NCBI RefSeq assembly: GCF_010915725.1
Contig: NZ_JAAIJR010000009.1
Span: 1 to 64,000, forward strand
Direction: 5' to 3'
Length of the DNA: 64,000 nt
Source: Thiorhodococcus mannitoliphagus
Lineage (GTDB): Bacteria > Pseudomonadota > Gammaproteobacteria > Chromatiales > Chromatiaceae
Positions 35,361 to 44,224 of this stretch are shown here, one piece after another (position 1 is the stretch's first letter; each line of letters starts with the position of its first letter). The translations under genes and the position numbers were made by a program. The notes below the pieces were generated by a model. That model ran no database searches. It was not told where the DNA came from and saw nothing but the letters and a program-made list of their open reading frames with translations.

Positions 35361-36275
35361 ATGTTCAAGAATGCTCGCCTTTACCGCCTGGACACGCCTT
35401 TCGCGCTGGATGCGACCGAGCTGGAGGCGCGGCTGGGCGGACGTCGCTTCCGGCCGTGCGGGCCGGTCGAGACCGCGACGCTCGGCTGGGCCGCGCCCTT
35501 GGGCGAGGACACGGCCGCGCTGGTGCATGCGGTCAGCGGCTGTTTTCTCATCTGTGCCCGCAAGCAGGAGCGTCTGCTGCCGTCCGCCGCCGTGGCGGAG
35601 GCGCTCGACGAGCGTGTCGGCGAACTCGAGGCCGGGGAGGCCCGTGATGTCGGGCGCGCTGAGCGCCGTCGTATGCGCGAGCAGATCATCACCGAGATGC
35701 TGCCGCGGGCCTTCACCCGTTCACGCCGAACCCTGCTCTACGTGGATACAGACACGGGCTGGCTGGTGGTGGACGCGGCAAGCGAGAAACAGGCCGAGGA
35801 GATCGTCTCCCTGCTGCGCGAGACCTTGGACAGCCTGCCCGCCAAGCTGCCGGAGCCCGACAAGACTCCGGCGACGATCATGACCTCCTGGCTCTTGGAG
35901 GGGACTGCGCCGGAAGATTTCGTGCCGGCCGATGCCTGTGAGCTGCGTGATGCCGACGACAACTCAAGCGTCGTGCGCTGCAGCGGCCAGGACCTTTCCA
36001 GCGACGAGATTCTCAATCACATGCGCGCCGGCAAGCGGGCCACCAAACTGGCATTGGAGTGGGACGAGCGCCTGACCTTCACCCTGGCCGATGATCTGTC
36101 GCTCAAGCGCCTGCGCGTTGGCGAGGCCCTGCTCGAGGACCTCGACAATGAGGACCTCGACCCGGCGATGCGTCTGGATGCGGAGTTCGCCATCCTGGCG
36201 CTGCAGATGCGTCAGCTGATTGCTCGATTCGACGAGGTCTTCGGCCTGGCTCCGCGCGAGGGGCGACCATCCTAG
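35361..36275 (+). CDS. rdgC: Recombination-associated protein RdgC
   Basis: A 304-residue protein. It opens with MFKNARLYRLDTPF and contains FRPCGP and ALVHAV early, and QLSxxEILxHMRAGK-like SSDEILNHMRAGK late, as in the RdgC family. RdgC is a ring-shaped DNA-binding protein that limits RecA activity at recombination and replication sites. Length fits the family. Single gene, divergent from the CorC-like gene; convergent with the epimerase gene. Confidence 0.94.
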   Translation: MFKNARLYRLDTPFALDATELEARLGGRRFRPCGPVETATLGWAAPLGEDTAALVHAVSGCFLICARKQERLLPSAAVAEALDERVGELEAGEARDVGRAERRRMREQIITEMLPRAFTRSRRTLLYVDTDTGWLVVDAASEKQAEEIVSLLRETLDSLPAKLPEPDKTPATIMTSWLLEGTAPEDFVPADACELRDADDNSSVVRCSGQDLSSDEILNHMRAGKRATKLALEWDERLTFTLADDLSLKRLRVGEALLEDLDNEDLDPAMRLDAEFAILALQMRQLIARFDEVFGLAPREGRPS

Positions 36276-36364
36276 AAAAGCTGCTGAACCGCTAAGGCGC
36301 AAAGGTCGCAAAGGATTTCAGGAGGTTGCGCGGGTGGCGGTCTTTAGCAGAAGGATGAATGACG

Positions 36365-36396
36365 CACGAAAGACAAGTCATGACTTGTCTTTCGTG
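36365..36396. terminator. Perfect 32-bp palindrome between convergent genes
   Basis: CACGAAAGACAAGTCA (36365-36380) is followed at once by its exact reverse complement. As RNA it could form a 13-bp stem with a 6-base loop and ends in CTTTCGTG on either strand. It lies between rdgC and the convergent epimerase gene, so a bidirectional terminator is plausible, though there is no T run. A protein-binding palindrome is the alternative. Confidence 0.5.
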
Positions 36397-36459
36397 TCTG
36401 TGCGGTTCCAGTTTTCGAATCTAGGCCGAGAGACGGCGCCCTGGAGGGCGACACGCCCA

Positions 36460-37467
36460 TCAGACCTGGTAGAAATCGCGATACCAATCGACGAACCGGG
36501 CAATGCCTTCCGCGACCGGGGTGCGGGGGTGGTAGCCGGTATCCCGCGCGAGGTCCTCGACATCGGCGTAGGTATCCGGCACGTCCCCCGGCTGCAGCGG
36601 CAGCAGTTCCATCTCGGCCTTCTTGCCGAGCCGCTCCTCGAGCACGCTGATGTACTCCATGAGTTCGACCGGCTTGTTGTTGCCGATGTTGTAGAGCCGG
36701 TAGGGCGCCTTGCTGGTCGCGGCGTCCGGGGCGTCGCCCGACCAGCTCGGATTGCCCACGGCAACTTGGTCCAGCACCCGGATGACGCCCTCGACGATGT
36801 CATCGATGTAGGTGAAGTCGCGTCTGTGCTTGCCGTAGTTGAACACCTCGATCTTCTCCCCGGCGAGGATGGCGCGGGTGAACTTGAAGAGCGCCATGTC
36901 CGGGCGACCCCAGGGGCCATAGACGGTAAAGAAGCGCAGGCCGGTCGTCGGCAGCTGATAGAGATGGCTGTAGGTGTGCGCCATCAGCTCATTGGATTTC
37001 TTGCTGGCGGCGTAGAGGCTCAGGGGGTGATCGACATTGTCGTGCACCGAGAAGGGCATCTCGGTGTTGGCCCCGTAGACCGAGCTGCTCGAGGCGTAGA
37101 CCAGATGCTCGACGCCCTTGTGCCGGCAGGCCTCGAGGACGTTGGCGAAGCCGACCAGGTTGGTCCGGACATAGGCCATGGGGTTCTCGATCGAGTAGCG
37201 GACCCCGGCTTGCGCCGCGAGATTGACGACGCGGTCGGGGCGGTGATCGACGAATGCCTGGTTCAGCGCCGCCGTGTCCTCGATGTCCAGCCTGAGGTCC
37301 GTGAAGGCGGGGTGGCCACTGGTGCGCGCGAGCCGGGCCTCTTTGAGTCCGACGTCATAGTAGTCGTTGAGATTGTCGACGCCGATGACGGTGTCGCCGC
37401 GCTCGAGCAGTCGCAGGGACAGCGCGGAGCCAATGAATCCGGCGCTGCCGGTGACCAAGACTTTCAT
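36460..37467 (-). CDS. NAD-dependent UDP-glucuronate 4-epimerase-like (CapI/LpsL type)
   Basis: A 335-residue short-chain dehydrogenase/epimerase starting at ATG 37467, with AAGGAAGG upstream. The NAD-binding motif is [10 protein letters not shown], the catalytic triad has S in [10 protein letters not shown] and YAASK (YxxxK), and [17 protein letters not shown] is typical of glucuronate epimerases making UDP-galacturonate. It follows the UDP-sugar dehydrogenase gene 49 bases downstream, so the two give uronic-acid sugar donors for envelope polysaccharide. Confidence 0.88.
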   Translation of the reverse strand: MKVLVTGSAGFIGSALSLRLLERGDTVIGVDNLNDYYDVGLKEARLARTSGHPAFTDLRLDIEDTAALNQAFVDHRPDRVVNLAAQAGVRYSIENPMAYVRTNLVGFANVLEACRHKGVEHLVYASSSSVYGANTEMPFSVHDNVDHPLSLYAASKKSNELMAHTYSHLYQLPTTGLRFFTVYGPWGRPDMALFKFTRAILAGEKIEVFNYGKHRRDFTYIDDIVEGVIRVLDQVAVGNPSWSGDAPDAATSKAPYRLYNIGNNKPVELMEYISVLEERLGKKAEMELLPLQPGDVPDTYADVEDLARDTGYHPRTPVAEGIARFVDWYRDFYQV

Positions 37468-37516
37468 GGATGGACCTTCCTTTAGCTGTTTGAGCGCCAG
37501 GCGGGAGCGCCGCTGA

Positions 37517-38809
37517 TCACAGGCGGCCGTCGACCGCGTCGCGCGGGAGCAGGGCCTTGACGTCGTAGAGGACCGCATTGGGCTTGCCGAAGGCGCGGAT
37601 ATTGTCTACGCCCAGCTCGACGAACTGCCGATGGGCGACGGCCAGGACGATGCCGTCGTAGTGGTTGGCCGTGGGCTGTTCGATGAGTCGGATGCCGTAC
37701 TCGTGCTCCGCCTCGGAAGGGCTGGCCCAGGGATCATGGACATCGCATTGCAGCCCATAGTCCTCCAGCTCCTGGATGATGTCCACGACGCGGGTGTTGC
37801 GCAGGTCTGGGCAGTTCTCCTTGAACGCGAGCCCGAGGATGAGGATGCGGCTGTCCTTGTTGATGCTGCAGCGCCGGGTCATCAGCTTGATGACTTGTCC
37901 CGCCACGTAGGCGCCCATGCTGTCGTTGAGGCGGCGGCCGGCGAGGATGATCTCGGGATGGTAGCCGATCTGCTGAGCCTTGTGCGTCAAGTAGTAAGGG
38001 TCGACACCAATGCAGTGGCCGCCGACGAGCCCAGGCCGGAAGGGGAGGAAGTTCCACTTGGTGCCGGCCGCCTCGAGCACCTCCTCGGTGTCGATGCCGA
38101 GCTTGTTGAAGATGAGCGCCAGCTCGTTGATCAGGGCGATGTTGAGATCGCGCTGCGTGTTTTCGATGACCTTGGCCGCCTCGGCGACGCGGATGCTGCT
38201 GGCGAGGTGCGTTCCCGCGCTGATGACGGAGGCGTAGAGGGCGTCGACGAAGCGGGCGACCTCGGGGGTGGATCCGGACGTGACCTTCTTGATGGTCGTG
38301 ACACGGTGCTCCTTGTCGCCTGGATTGATGCGCTCCGGGCTGTATCCGGCGAAGAAGCCCTGGTTGTACTTGAGCCCCGAGTGCGCCTCGATGATGGGGA
38401 TGCAGACCTCCTCGGTCGCCCCTGGGTAGACCGTGGACTCGAAGACGACGACGCAGCCTGGCTTGATGACCTTGCCGAGCAGCTGGCTGGCGGACTCGAG
38501 CGGCCGAAGATCCGGCTGGCGGTGCGCGTTGATGGGGGTCGGTACGGTGACGACATAGACATTGCAGTCGGCGAGCCCTTCCGGCGTGTCGGTGTAGGCC
38601 AGTTGATTGGATTGCGCGAGTTCCTCCGGCTCCACTTCGAGCGATGAGTCTCGTCCCTCGCGCAGCTCTGCCAATCGCGCCTTGTTGACGTCATAGCCGA
38701 TGGTGGGGTAGCGCTTCCCGAACTCGACGGCGAGGGGGAGCCCAACATAGCCAAGCCCCACAATACCGATCCGGGTTGCTTCCAGACTCAAGTCGAATGT
38801 CTTAGTCAC
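37517..38809 (-). CDS. tviB: UDP-N-acetylhexosamine/UDP-glucose 6-dehydrogenase-like (TviB/WbpO type)
   Basis: A 430-residue nucleotide-sugar dehydrogenase. The NAD site is [13 protein letters not shown], the catalytic cysteine is in [15 protein letters not shown], and [16 protein letters not shown] and [15 protein letters not shown] are conserved. The form [16 protein letters not shown] with [13 protein letters not shown] is typical of the TviB/WbpO group oxidising UDP-GalNAc or UDP-GlcNAc, rather than of UDP-glucose dehydrogenase, so the substrate is most likely a UDP-N-acetylhexosamine. The partner epimerase downstream looks more glucuronate-type; substrate match is therefore open. Confidence 0.87.
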   Translation of the reverse strand: MTKTFDLSLEATRIGIVGLGYVGLPLAVEFGKRYPTIGYDVNKARLAELREGRDSSLEVEPEELAQSNQLAYTDTPEGLADCNVYVVTVPTPINAHRQPDLRPLESASQLLGKVIKPGCVVVFESTVYPGATEEVCIPIIEAHSGLKYNQGFFAGYSPERINPGDKEHRVTTIKKVTSGSTPEVARFVDALYASVISAGTHLASSIRVAEAAKVIENTQRDLNIALINELALIFNKLGIDTEEVLEAAGTKWNFLPFRPGLVGGHCIGVDPYYLTHKAQQIGYHPEIILAGRRLNDSMGAYVAGQVIKLMTRRCSINKDSRILILGLAFKENCPDLRNTRVVDIIQELEDYGLQCDVHDPWASPSEAEHEYGIRLIEQPTANHYDGIVLAVAHRQFVELGVDNIRAFGKPNAVLYDVKALLPRDAVDGRL

Positions 38810-38864
38810 CCAATGCTCTCCTCAAATCTCAGGTTAGTGCGCGATTCTAGGCACACTGGCCGGT

Positions 38865-40166
38865 TCAGGCCAGGTCCGTCGTCGCTTTCAATGCGAGCTT
38901 CGCGGCGCCGTAGGCCGCTTCCTGGTCCGGCGCGGTGATGACCGGCACGCCCAGTCGCTGACTGCGAATCCTAGTCCAGGCCGCATTGGCTGAGCCGCCG
39001 CCTAGGGTTGCGATCCTTGTCGGCATGGGTGCGCCAAGCTCGGCGAGCTTGGCGTAGCCTTCGGCTTCGATCGCGGCGATACCTTCGAATAGCCCTTGAA
39101 GAAACTCTTCGGGACTTTGGGGACGCGGTTCCAAGAGGGGCTGCAGACTTGGGTCGTGGCGCGGAAACCGCTCGCCAGCGGCGGGCAGCGGATAGTAATC
39201 GAGGCCGGTCTCCGTGCTTGGATCCATCAGTCGGCTCAGTGCCCTGATCTCAGCCTCAGTGAAGTATTGACGCAGCACGGCGCCGCCGCTGTTCGAGGCC
39301 CCGCCAAGGATCCAGCCATCCGCGAAGCGGTGACTGTAGACCCCATATCTGCTCGCCGTTATCGGCCGGTCCGCGACGACCTTGATGACCAAGGTGCTTC
39401 CGAGCGAAGTCACGGCGTCCCCGGGACGCGCCGCACCGGCGGCGATCGCGGCCGCCGTGCTGTCCGTTGTGCCGGCGAGGACGAGGATCCGGTTCGGCAG
39501 TCCTAGGCGCGCGGCCACGGCTGGATCTAAGAAGCCGACGGCTGTCCCCGGTGCCTGCACCCTGGGGAGTTGGATCTCCCGAGGCAGCAGTCCAAGCACC
39601 CAGTCTGGCCAGCCGAGCTGGATGGGGTCGAAGCCCGTCTTCAGCGCGTTGTTCCAATCGCTCCATCCAAAGCGCCCGCACAGCCGGCCCGAGATCCAGT
39701 CGGCTTGATGCAGTGCGAGGGCAGGTGCCCCTGGTTTGAGTCGATCCGCAAGCGCGATCAGCTTGGCGAGACCTGCGCTTGGGCCTCTCGCGGGCGAGTC
39801 GAGGGGCGCCACCTCGGCCACGCGCCGCGCGGCGTCGGTCGCGCTCTGGTCGCTGTACATCAAGGCGCGACCAAGTGCTTGGCCTGATGGGTCCGTCAAC
39901 AGAACACTAGCTGAGGTGGCGTCGACGCAGATGGCGTTCGGGGCGTGGTGCCTCAGATCCTGCGCGAGCGCACCGAGCACTTGCTGTGCGGCAGCCCACC
40001 ACAGCTCCGGATCCTGCTCAATGTGTCCAGGAGCAGGACGTTCGGGCGCGGGCAGTCCGACACGCGCGCGAGCGATCTCTTGCCCGCCCGCATCAATGGC
40101 GATCGCCCTGCAGCCGGAAGTCCCGAGATCCAGTCCGATGAAGGAGGCTTCAGCTTGCGGGCTCAT
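38865..40166 (-). CDS. FGGY-family sugar kinase, short form (possible D-ribulokinase)
   Basis: A 433-residue kinase. It has the N-terminal phosphate loop GLDLGTSGCRAIAID, VDATSASVLL, QADWISGRLCGR, catalytic-base region GTTDSTAAAIA and the C-terminal ATP site LGGGSANAAW. At 433 residues it is shorter than xylulokinases (around 490-500). Short FGGY enzymes of this layout in cyanobacteria and plants phosphorylate D-ribulose, giving ribulose 5-phosphate; in an autotroph this would feed the Calvin cycle. That activity is inferred. It lies just downstream of znuA on the same strand. Confidence 0.85.
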   Translation of the reverse strand: MSPQAEASFIGLDLGTSGCRAIAIDAGGQEIARARVGLPAPERPAPGHIEQDPELWWAAAQQVLGALAQDLRHHAPNAICVDATSASVLLTDPSGQALGRALMYSDQSATDAARRVAEVAPLDSPARGPSAGLAKLIALADRLKPGAPALALHQADWISGRLCGRFGWSDWNNALKTGFDPIQLGWPDWVLGLLPREIQLPRVQAPGTAVGFLDPAVAARLGLPNRILVLAGTTDSTAAAIAAGAARPGDAVTSLGSTLVIKVVADRPITASRYGVYSHRFADGWILGGASNSGGAVLRQYFTEAEIRALSRLMDPSTETGLDYYPLPAAGERFPRHDPSLQPLLEPRPQSPEEFLQGLFEGIAAIEAEGYAKLAELGAPMPTRIATLGGGSANAAWTRIRSQRLGVPVITAPDQEAAYGAAKLALKATTDLA

Positions 40167-40242
40167 TTTCAGTGGCTCTCCCGAGACGGATCGTTGCTGC
40201 TGCCCAGTGGCTTGAAGGGTGCGCCTTGGGGCATGCGTTCAC

Positions 40243-41211
40243 TCAGGGGGTCGCGGGGTTTGGGGTCGCGGGGTTTTCCGTCTCGGCCAAGCTTCGTGCG
40301 AAGTGTCTTAGGTTGTCGAAGTAGTTTGGCGCTAGATTGTCGGCGAGGACGACGCGGCCGCCAATGGCTTGCGCGACCTTCTCGGCAGCCTTGCGGCTGA
40401 ACTGCGGCTGGGCGAAGACGATGCGAATGTCATCGCGCTTTGCGCGCTCGATCAGCTCGGCCAAGCTGCGCGGGCCCGGCTCCTTGCCCTCGTGCTCGAT
40501 CGGAATCTGCTCGAGTCCGTAGGTATCTGCAAAGTAGCCCCAGGATGGATGGAAGATCATGAAGCGGCGATGTTTGAGACCAGCCAGGATACGGCGGATG
40601 TCGCGGTCCAGCCCGTCCAGGTCGGCTTGGAAGGTCGCCAGATTGGCCGCGAAGTCTGCCTTGTGCGCCGGTGCAAGCTGACCAAGCGACTCGGCAATGC
40701 CCACCCCCATCTTCTTGACCATTTGCGGGCTTGTCCAGAGATGCGGGTCCAGCTCGGATTCGTCGTGATGGTGCTCCTCTGCTGCTGCGCTCTTCTCGGC
40801 AGCCTCACCCTGATAGGCTCTGTGATCTGCGCGCGCGCTGACCGGGCTCCAGTCGAACGGGCGGCGCGAGAGGCCGCTGCTGAGATCCAGGAAGGTGATG
40901 TCCGGGTTGACGGCGCGAATGCGTTTCATCCAGGCGGCCTCAACGGGCAGCCCAATACCGAGATAGAGATCGGCCGCGGCGAGTCGAGTCATCTGGCCCG
41001 GTGTGGGCTCGTAGCTGTGCGGACTGAAGCCCTGCTTGACCAAGGACTCGACATGGACGAGATCACCGCCGACACGCTCGACGAAGTCCTCTTGCGGCGG
41101 GATGCTGACAAAGACCGCGAGCGGTGTGCTCGCCGCTGCCGTTGTGCTGATGAGGGCGAGCAGTAGCAATAGCGTCCTCAGCAATAGCCTCCTCAGCAAT
41201 AGCGTCCTCAT
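40243..41211 (-). CDS. znuA: Zinc ABC transporter substrate-binding protein ZnuA
   Basis: A 322-residue periplasmic metal receptor from ATG 41211. The signal peptide at 1-27 includes LLRTLLLLLALISTTAAAS. Metal-ligand regions are SPHSYEPTPGQM, a histidine/acid loop EEHHHDESELDPHLW typical of ZnuA, IFHPSWGYFA and the late VVLADNLAPNYF. It captures Zn for a ZnuBC permease, which is not in the window. The N-terminal codons include three 15-bp tandem repeats, and the C-terminus ends with the duplicated NPATPNPATP, so both ends have slipped repeats. Confidence 0.92.
   Translation of the reverse strand: MRTLLLRRLLLRTLLLLLALISTTAAASTPLAVFVSIPPQEDFVERVGGDLVHVESLVKQGFSPHSYEPTPGQMTRLAAADLYLGIGLPVEAAWMKRIRAVNPDITFLDLSSGLSRRPFDWSPVSARADHRAYQGEAAEKSAAAEEHHHDESELDPHLWTSPQMVKKMGVGIAESLGQLAPAHKADFAANLATFQADLDGLDRDIRRILAGLKHRRFMIFHPSWGYFADTYGLEQIPIEHEGKEPGPRSLAELIERAKRDDIRIVFAQPQFSRKAAEKVAQAIGGRVVLADNLAPNYFDNLRHFARSLAETENPATPNPATP
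41165..41209. repeat. Three 15-bp tandem repeats in the znuA signal-peptide region
   Basis: AGCAATAGC[G/C]TCCTC occurs at 41165-41179, 41180-41194 and 41195-41209. On the coding strand each unit adds LLLRR or a close variant. Since the unit is a multiple of three, a change in copy number would alter the signal peptide without shifting frame. Confidence 0.8.
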
Positions 41212-41832
41212 GTCTCGATTGCTCCTACGCTGCTTGAATGTGTCTGTGCGGTTCGCGCCTCGCCTGGCATCAGGTGCTGTGTCTTCGCCCTGACTCGAAC
41301 ATGAGCAAGTCCGGGCAAGGCGCGTGCATGCCGGGCTCAGTGGATCGAGGCGTGGATTGTTATCTTGTCCTGCCTGGAGGGCAAGCCTGGGGCTTCGCAT
41401 CCCTGCATGGCCACTCAGACGCGGTGGATTGGGTGCGGGGTGTATCCCAGCGCTTGGAGTTCAAGCTCAGTCGTGAAGCGAGCGTAATTGTCTGTTTATA
41501 AGAGATAATAGCCTCAAGGATGGTGGAATTTGATGTGCTTGAATCGTGACAAGCCAACCACTCAGAGAGACGAGGATAGATACTCTCACCCCCAGGCTGC
41601 CAGGCTGGCTGCTGAAAGCGGCCTGATGCGGCGCATGCCTGTTGGACTCCAGAGATCGGATTGGGCGAGCCACGCCTTGCTACGTGAGCCGGCTGCGCAG
41701 GCGTTGCAGCTTGGAGCCTCGTTGAGGGCGAGGTGGTCGGCCATTCGCGTTGAGGCCGTTTGCTACCCGAACTCGACCGGCCTAGCGGTTGGTCAAGCTG
41801 ACAGCTTTGCAGCGTTCTCCTGAATCCTCGCG
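41212..41832. other. Intergenic region upstream of znuA, no confident feature
   Basis: About 620 bases between znuA and the LbtU-type gene, both on the minus strand. Only weak frames are open. TTTATAAGAGATAATA near 41495-41510 is AT-rich and may hold the znuA promoter or a Zur site, but no clean palindrome was seen. Confidence 0.4.
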
Positions 41833-43098
41833 TCAGAATTCGACGGCGAGCTGGGCAGTCAGGGTGCTGGCCGTCTCACCCGTTCCGCCTTCAGCGCGAT
41901 CGTAGTCCCGGTCGTAGGCCCACTCGAGCGAGAGGGACGTTTGCCTGTAGACCTCGACCGACCAGCCGATCAGCCAGCGCTCTTGCGGTAGCTCCAAGGC
42001 GAGCGCCTCCCGGGTGCCTTGGTAGGCGATCGCTGCGACCGACTCGCGTCCCATGAGATCGAACTCGACGTCTGCTTCGATGTTCCAGGCCGAGGGCTTT
42101 GCGCCGGCTTCCTCGAAAGCCAGGCTCTGCGGGGCGAAATCGTCTGTTGCGGAGAGATACTCGCCGATCAGGTTGAAGCGCCCAAATTCGGCTGCGGCGT
42201 TAATGGTCCAGCCGCCGGTGCGGGTGCTGGGGGCGACGCTGTATCCGGTGACATCCAGACCCGCTGCGATGGCCGTGTCCAGGGTCTCCACGCGATCTTC
42301 GTTGGTGATCTCTTGGAGACTATCGGAATCGCCGAGGTCGCTGATATAGCCGGCGCCGAGTGTGACCAGGAGGTCGCTTTCCTCGTAAGCGTAGCCTAGC
42401 GTTGCGCCCCAGGTGCCGATTTGGTTTTCGCCGTTGATCTTTCTGTCACCATTGAAGAGATAGGCGCTTGCCGAGAAGCTGTCGGCGACGAAGCCGACCT
42501 CTAAGGTGGTTTGACGCGTTTCACCGATGTCTAGCGTCAGCGGGGCGGAGACGAGGTTGGTCTCATAGCTGCCAAAGGGGACGTAGAGCTGACCGGCAGT
42601 GACAAAGATTGGCGTGACCTCGGGATTGGAGAGGGTGATCGAGGCGACGTCGATTTCGAGATCCGTCTCGTCTTGCTCATAGAGGAAGGAGATGCCGACA
42701 TTCACCCAAGCGTTGATCTGGGCGGCGATGCCGAGTTCGGCGGTTGCTAGGGTGATGTCGCTCTCGCGATCGCCCTCGTAGGATGAGGCATCCTGTGCCT
42801 CGACCTCAATGAGGCCCGCGATCTCAATTCTGTCGAGCCAAGATTTCGCAGGTCGGGCGGCTGACTCGGCGCGTTTTTCCTCAATGTCTTGCTCAAGCCA
42901 CTGCATGCGTTCCGGGCTGCCCTCGAGTGCGGCCTGTTGGTCGGCGATGGTGGCTGCTTGCCGCGTCGCCATGGCCCGAGGTTCCAGGGTTCTCTTCTCC
43001 GGACGATTGATCCGAGACTCCAGATCTTCCGCCGCGTTGACAGTCGGTGGACTGACTGAGAGCACTGCGATTGCGGCTGGAAGCATTGCCATTCTCAT
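41833..43098 (-). CDS. LbtU-family siderophore porin-like outer-membrane protein
   Basis: A 421-residue protein from ATG 43098, preceded by AAGGAG. It has a signal peptide to about residue 21 (VSPPTVNAAE), a coiled-coil region rich in R/E/Q (about 22-85), then a beta-barrel with the conserved LbtU features: IEIAGLIEVEAQ, SDITLATAELGIAAQI, NPEVTPIFVTAGQLYVPFG, ETNLVSAPLTLDIGETRQTT and SASAYLFNGD. It ends with LTAQLAVEF, a terminal F. LbtU of Legionella takes up the siderophore legiobactin across the outer membrane without TonB. A Fur-like palindrome 176 bases upstream supports iron (or related metal) control. Confidence 0.88.
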   Translation of the reverse strand: MRMAMLPAAIAVLSVSPPTVNAAEDLESRINRPEKRTLEPRAMATRQAATIADQQAALEGSPERMQWLEQDIEEKRAESAARPAKSWLDRIEIAGLIEVEAQDASSYEGDRESDITLATAELGIAAQINAWVNVGISFLYEQDETDLEIDVASITLSNPEVTPIFVTAGQLYVPFGSYETNLVSAPLTLDIGETRQTTLEVGFVADSFSASAYLFNGDRKINGENQIGTWGATLGYAYEESDLLVTLGAGYISDLGDSDSLQEITNEDRVETLDTAIAAGLDVTGYSVAPSTRTGGWTINAAAEFGRFNLIGEYLSATDDFAPQSLAFEEAGAKPSAWNIEADVEFDLMGRESVAAIAYQGTREALALELPQERWLIGWSVEVYRQTSLSLEWAYDRDYDRAEGGTGETASTLTAQLAVEF

Positions 43099-43273
43099 AC
43101 CGCGCTGACTCCTTGGGTCGAGGCTGATAAGGCGGATACCGAGCGATGCGGCGTCGACTGCAAGGCCATCGGCAGTCACCCCGGGCGCTCGGCCAATCGC
43201 GGGGTCAGGGCAGAGACGCGAAGAGCTGAGCCGCCACAGGGTGCTCGGGTGTCGAGCCTTGGGCTTTTTATGT

Positions 43274-43292
43274 AATGCGAATCAGTCGCATT
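43274..43292 (-). promoter_or_regulatory. Fur-box-like palindrome upstream of LbtU-type porin
   Basis: AATGCGA-ATCAG-TCGCATT is a 7-bp inverted repeat with 5-base spacer. It is one base from the common proteobacterial Fur site AATGCGAATCATTCGCATT. It lies in AT-rich DNA (TTTATATATTATG) 176 bases from the porin ATG. Zur or another Fur-family regulator is possible. Confidence 0.65.
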
Positions 43293-43416
43293 TATATATT
43301 ATGACGACCGTGCTGTAAACAGCCAGGTTACTGGCGGGGTTAAATGGCCAAGAATGAATTCGAGATGCTCACCGCGAGATAGGCGCGCGGTCCACGGCTC
43401 GTGATGCGGGTTTGGC

Positions 43417-43550
43417 GTTGATCATCGGGCCGCGCGGTTGCTTGAGTCGGTACCGCGCATCGTTCAAGCAAAGCGACGCGGGAGCTGCGCCCCGTCGCGG
43501 CGGGGCGCAGCTTCCACCGACCGCGCGATTGAAGGTTCGCGCTGTGCTGG
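43417..43550 (-). repeat. Dispersed repeat family R1, copy 2 (inverted)
   Basis: Read on the minus strand it gives GCGACGGGGCGCAGCTCCCGCGTCG, then CTTTGCTTGAACGATG, ACTCAAGC and GATGATCAACGCC, matching 1-97 and 59563-59655. It includes the hairpin GGAGCTGCGCCCCG/CGGGGCGCAGCTTCC (43481-43515). Confidence 0.75.
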
Positions 43551-43564
43551 ATGCGCTCGACGGG

Positions 43565-43750
43565 TCAGGCGAAAACGTCGAGACGTGGCTTATCGGTGGG
43601 TGTGGCTGAGTCGGTGTCTTGTGCGCGCGCCGGCGGGCTTGGCTCCGCCGGGGGCTGACGGTTCTCGATATTCCCGCCCGGCGGTGGCGTGGGTGCGGTC
43701 GGCTCGGCGGGTTTCATCTGATGCATCCTTGTGAGTGCGCCAATCTCCAT
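43565..43750 (-). CDS. Possible proline-rich small protein (61 residues)
   Basis: ATG 43750 has GGAG 7 bases upstream. The product is rich in proline, alanine and threonine (EPTAPTPPPGG, QPPAEPSPPARA), with no signal peptide and no known family. Low complexity and nearby repeat DNA lower confidence, but the ribosome site favours a real gene. Confidence 0.35.
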   Translation of the reverse strand: MEIGALTRMHQMKPAEPTAPTPPPGGNIENRQPPAEPSPPARAQDTDSATPTDKPRLDVFA

Positions 43751-43863
43751 GCGTATCTCCGCTTGTCTCAGGTTCTCAGCGACTCAAGTGTAGTGGGGAA
43801 TCGGTCGTGGCGACTGTGATCTGGTCTGCCGAAGTCCACCGTGATGCCTGCGCGCTATAGACG

Positions 43864-44187
43864 TCAAGAATCGGGATTCGTGAACCCATACTCGACCGGC
43901 ACCCGTAAGTAAAAGAGATTGAGGCCGTGGTCGTGGATGTGGGCAATCAAACGATCGGCCTCTTCGTTCGTGACGACGAAGCCAACCTCGACGGGAAGAT
44001 CTCCAGCGAGTTCGAAGAAGTGTTCTTCGTGCAGACGCCCGTGCCGCCCAAAGCCTGCGATTGCCCGGAAAGCCGAGCCTCCCTGCAGCCCTAAGGTCTT
44101 GGCTTCTTCCAGCAGCCATTCATAGGCGAGCTTGTGCTGGTGTCGGCGATTCTCCGCGACATAGAACTTGAGGAAGCAGCCTTGCAT
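43864..44187 (-). CDS. DUF190 protein (PII-like fold)
   Basis: A 107-residue protein from ATG 44187, which has TGAGGA 9-12 bases before it; ATG 44202 is an alternative. CFLKFYVAENRRH, KLAYEWLLEEAKTLGLQGGSAFRAIAGFG and HEEHFFELAGDLPVEVGFVV are the family hallmarks. DUF190 proteins have a PII-like fold and often sit next to crcB, as here (crcB ends 37 bases upstream). A regulatory role toward the fluoride channel is plausible. Confidence 0.9.
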   Translation of the reverse strand: MQGCFLKFYVAENRRHQHKLAYEWLLEEAKTLGLQGGSAFRAIAGFGRHGRLHEEHFFELAGDLPVEVGFVVTNEEADRLIAHIHDHGLNLFYLRVPVEYGFTNPDS

Positions 44188-44224
44188 GATGGTGGTCCTC
44201 ATCAGGCGTATTGAGCTAAGCCGG

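Noticed and set aside
37631-38647. 338-residue plus-strand frame
   Set aside because: Antisense to the nucleotide-sugar dehydrogenase gene; composition (D, E, V, G) is typical of shadow frames.
41530-41823. 97-residue plus-strand frame between znuA and the LbtU gene
   Set aside because: No ribosome site, no family and unusual composition.
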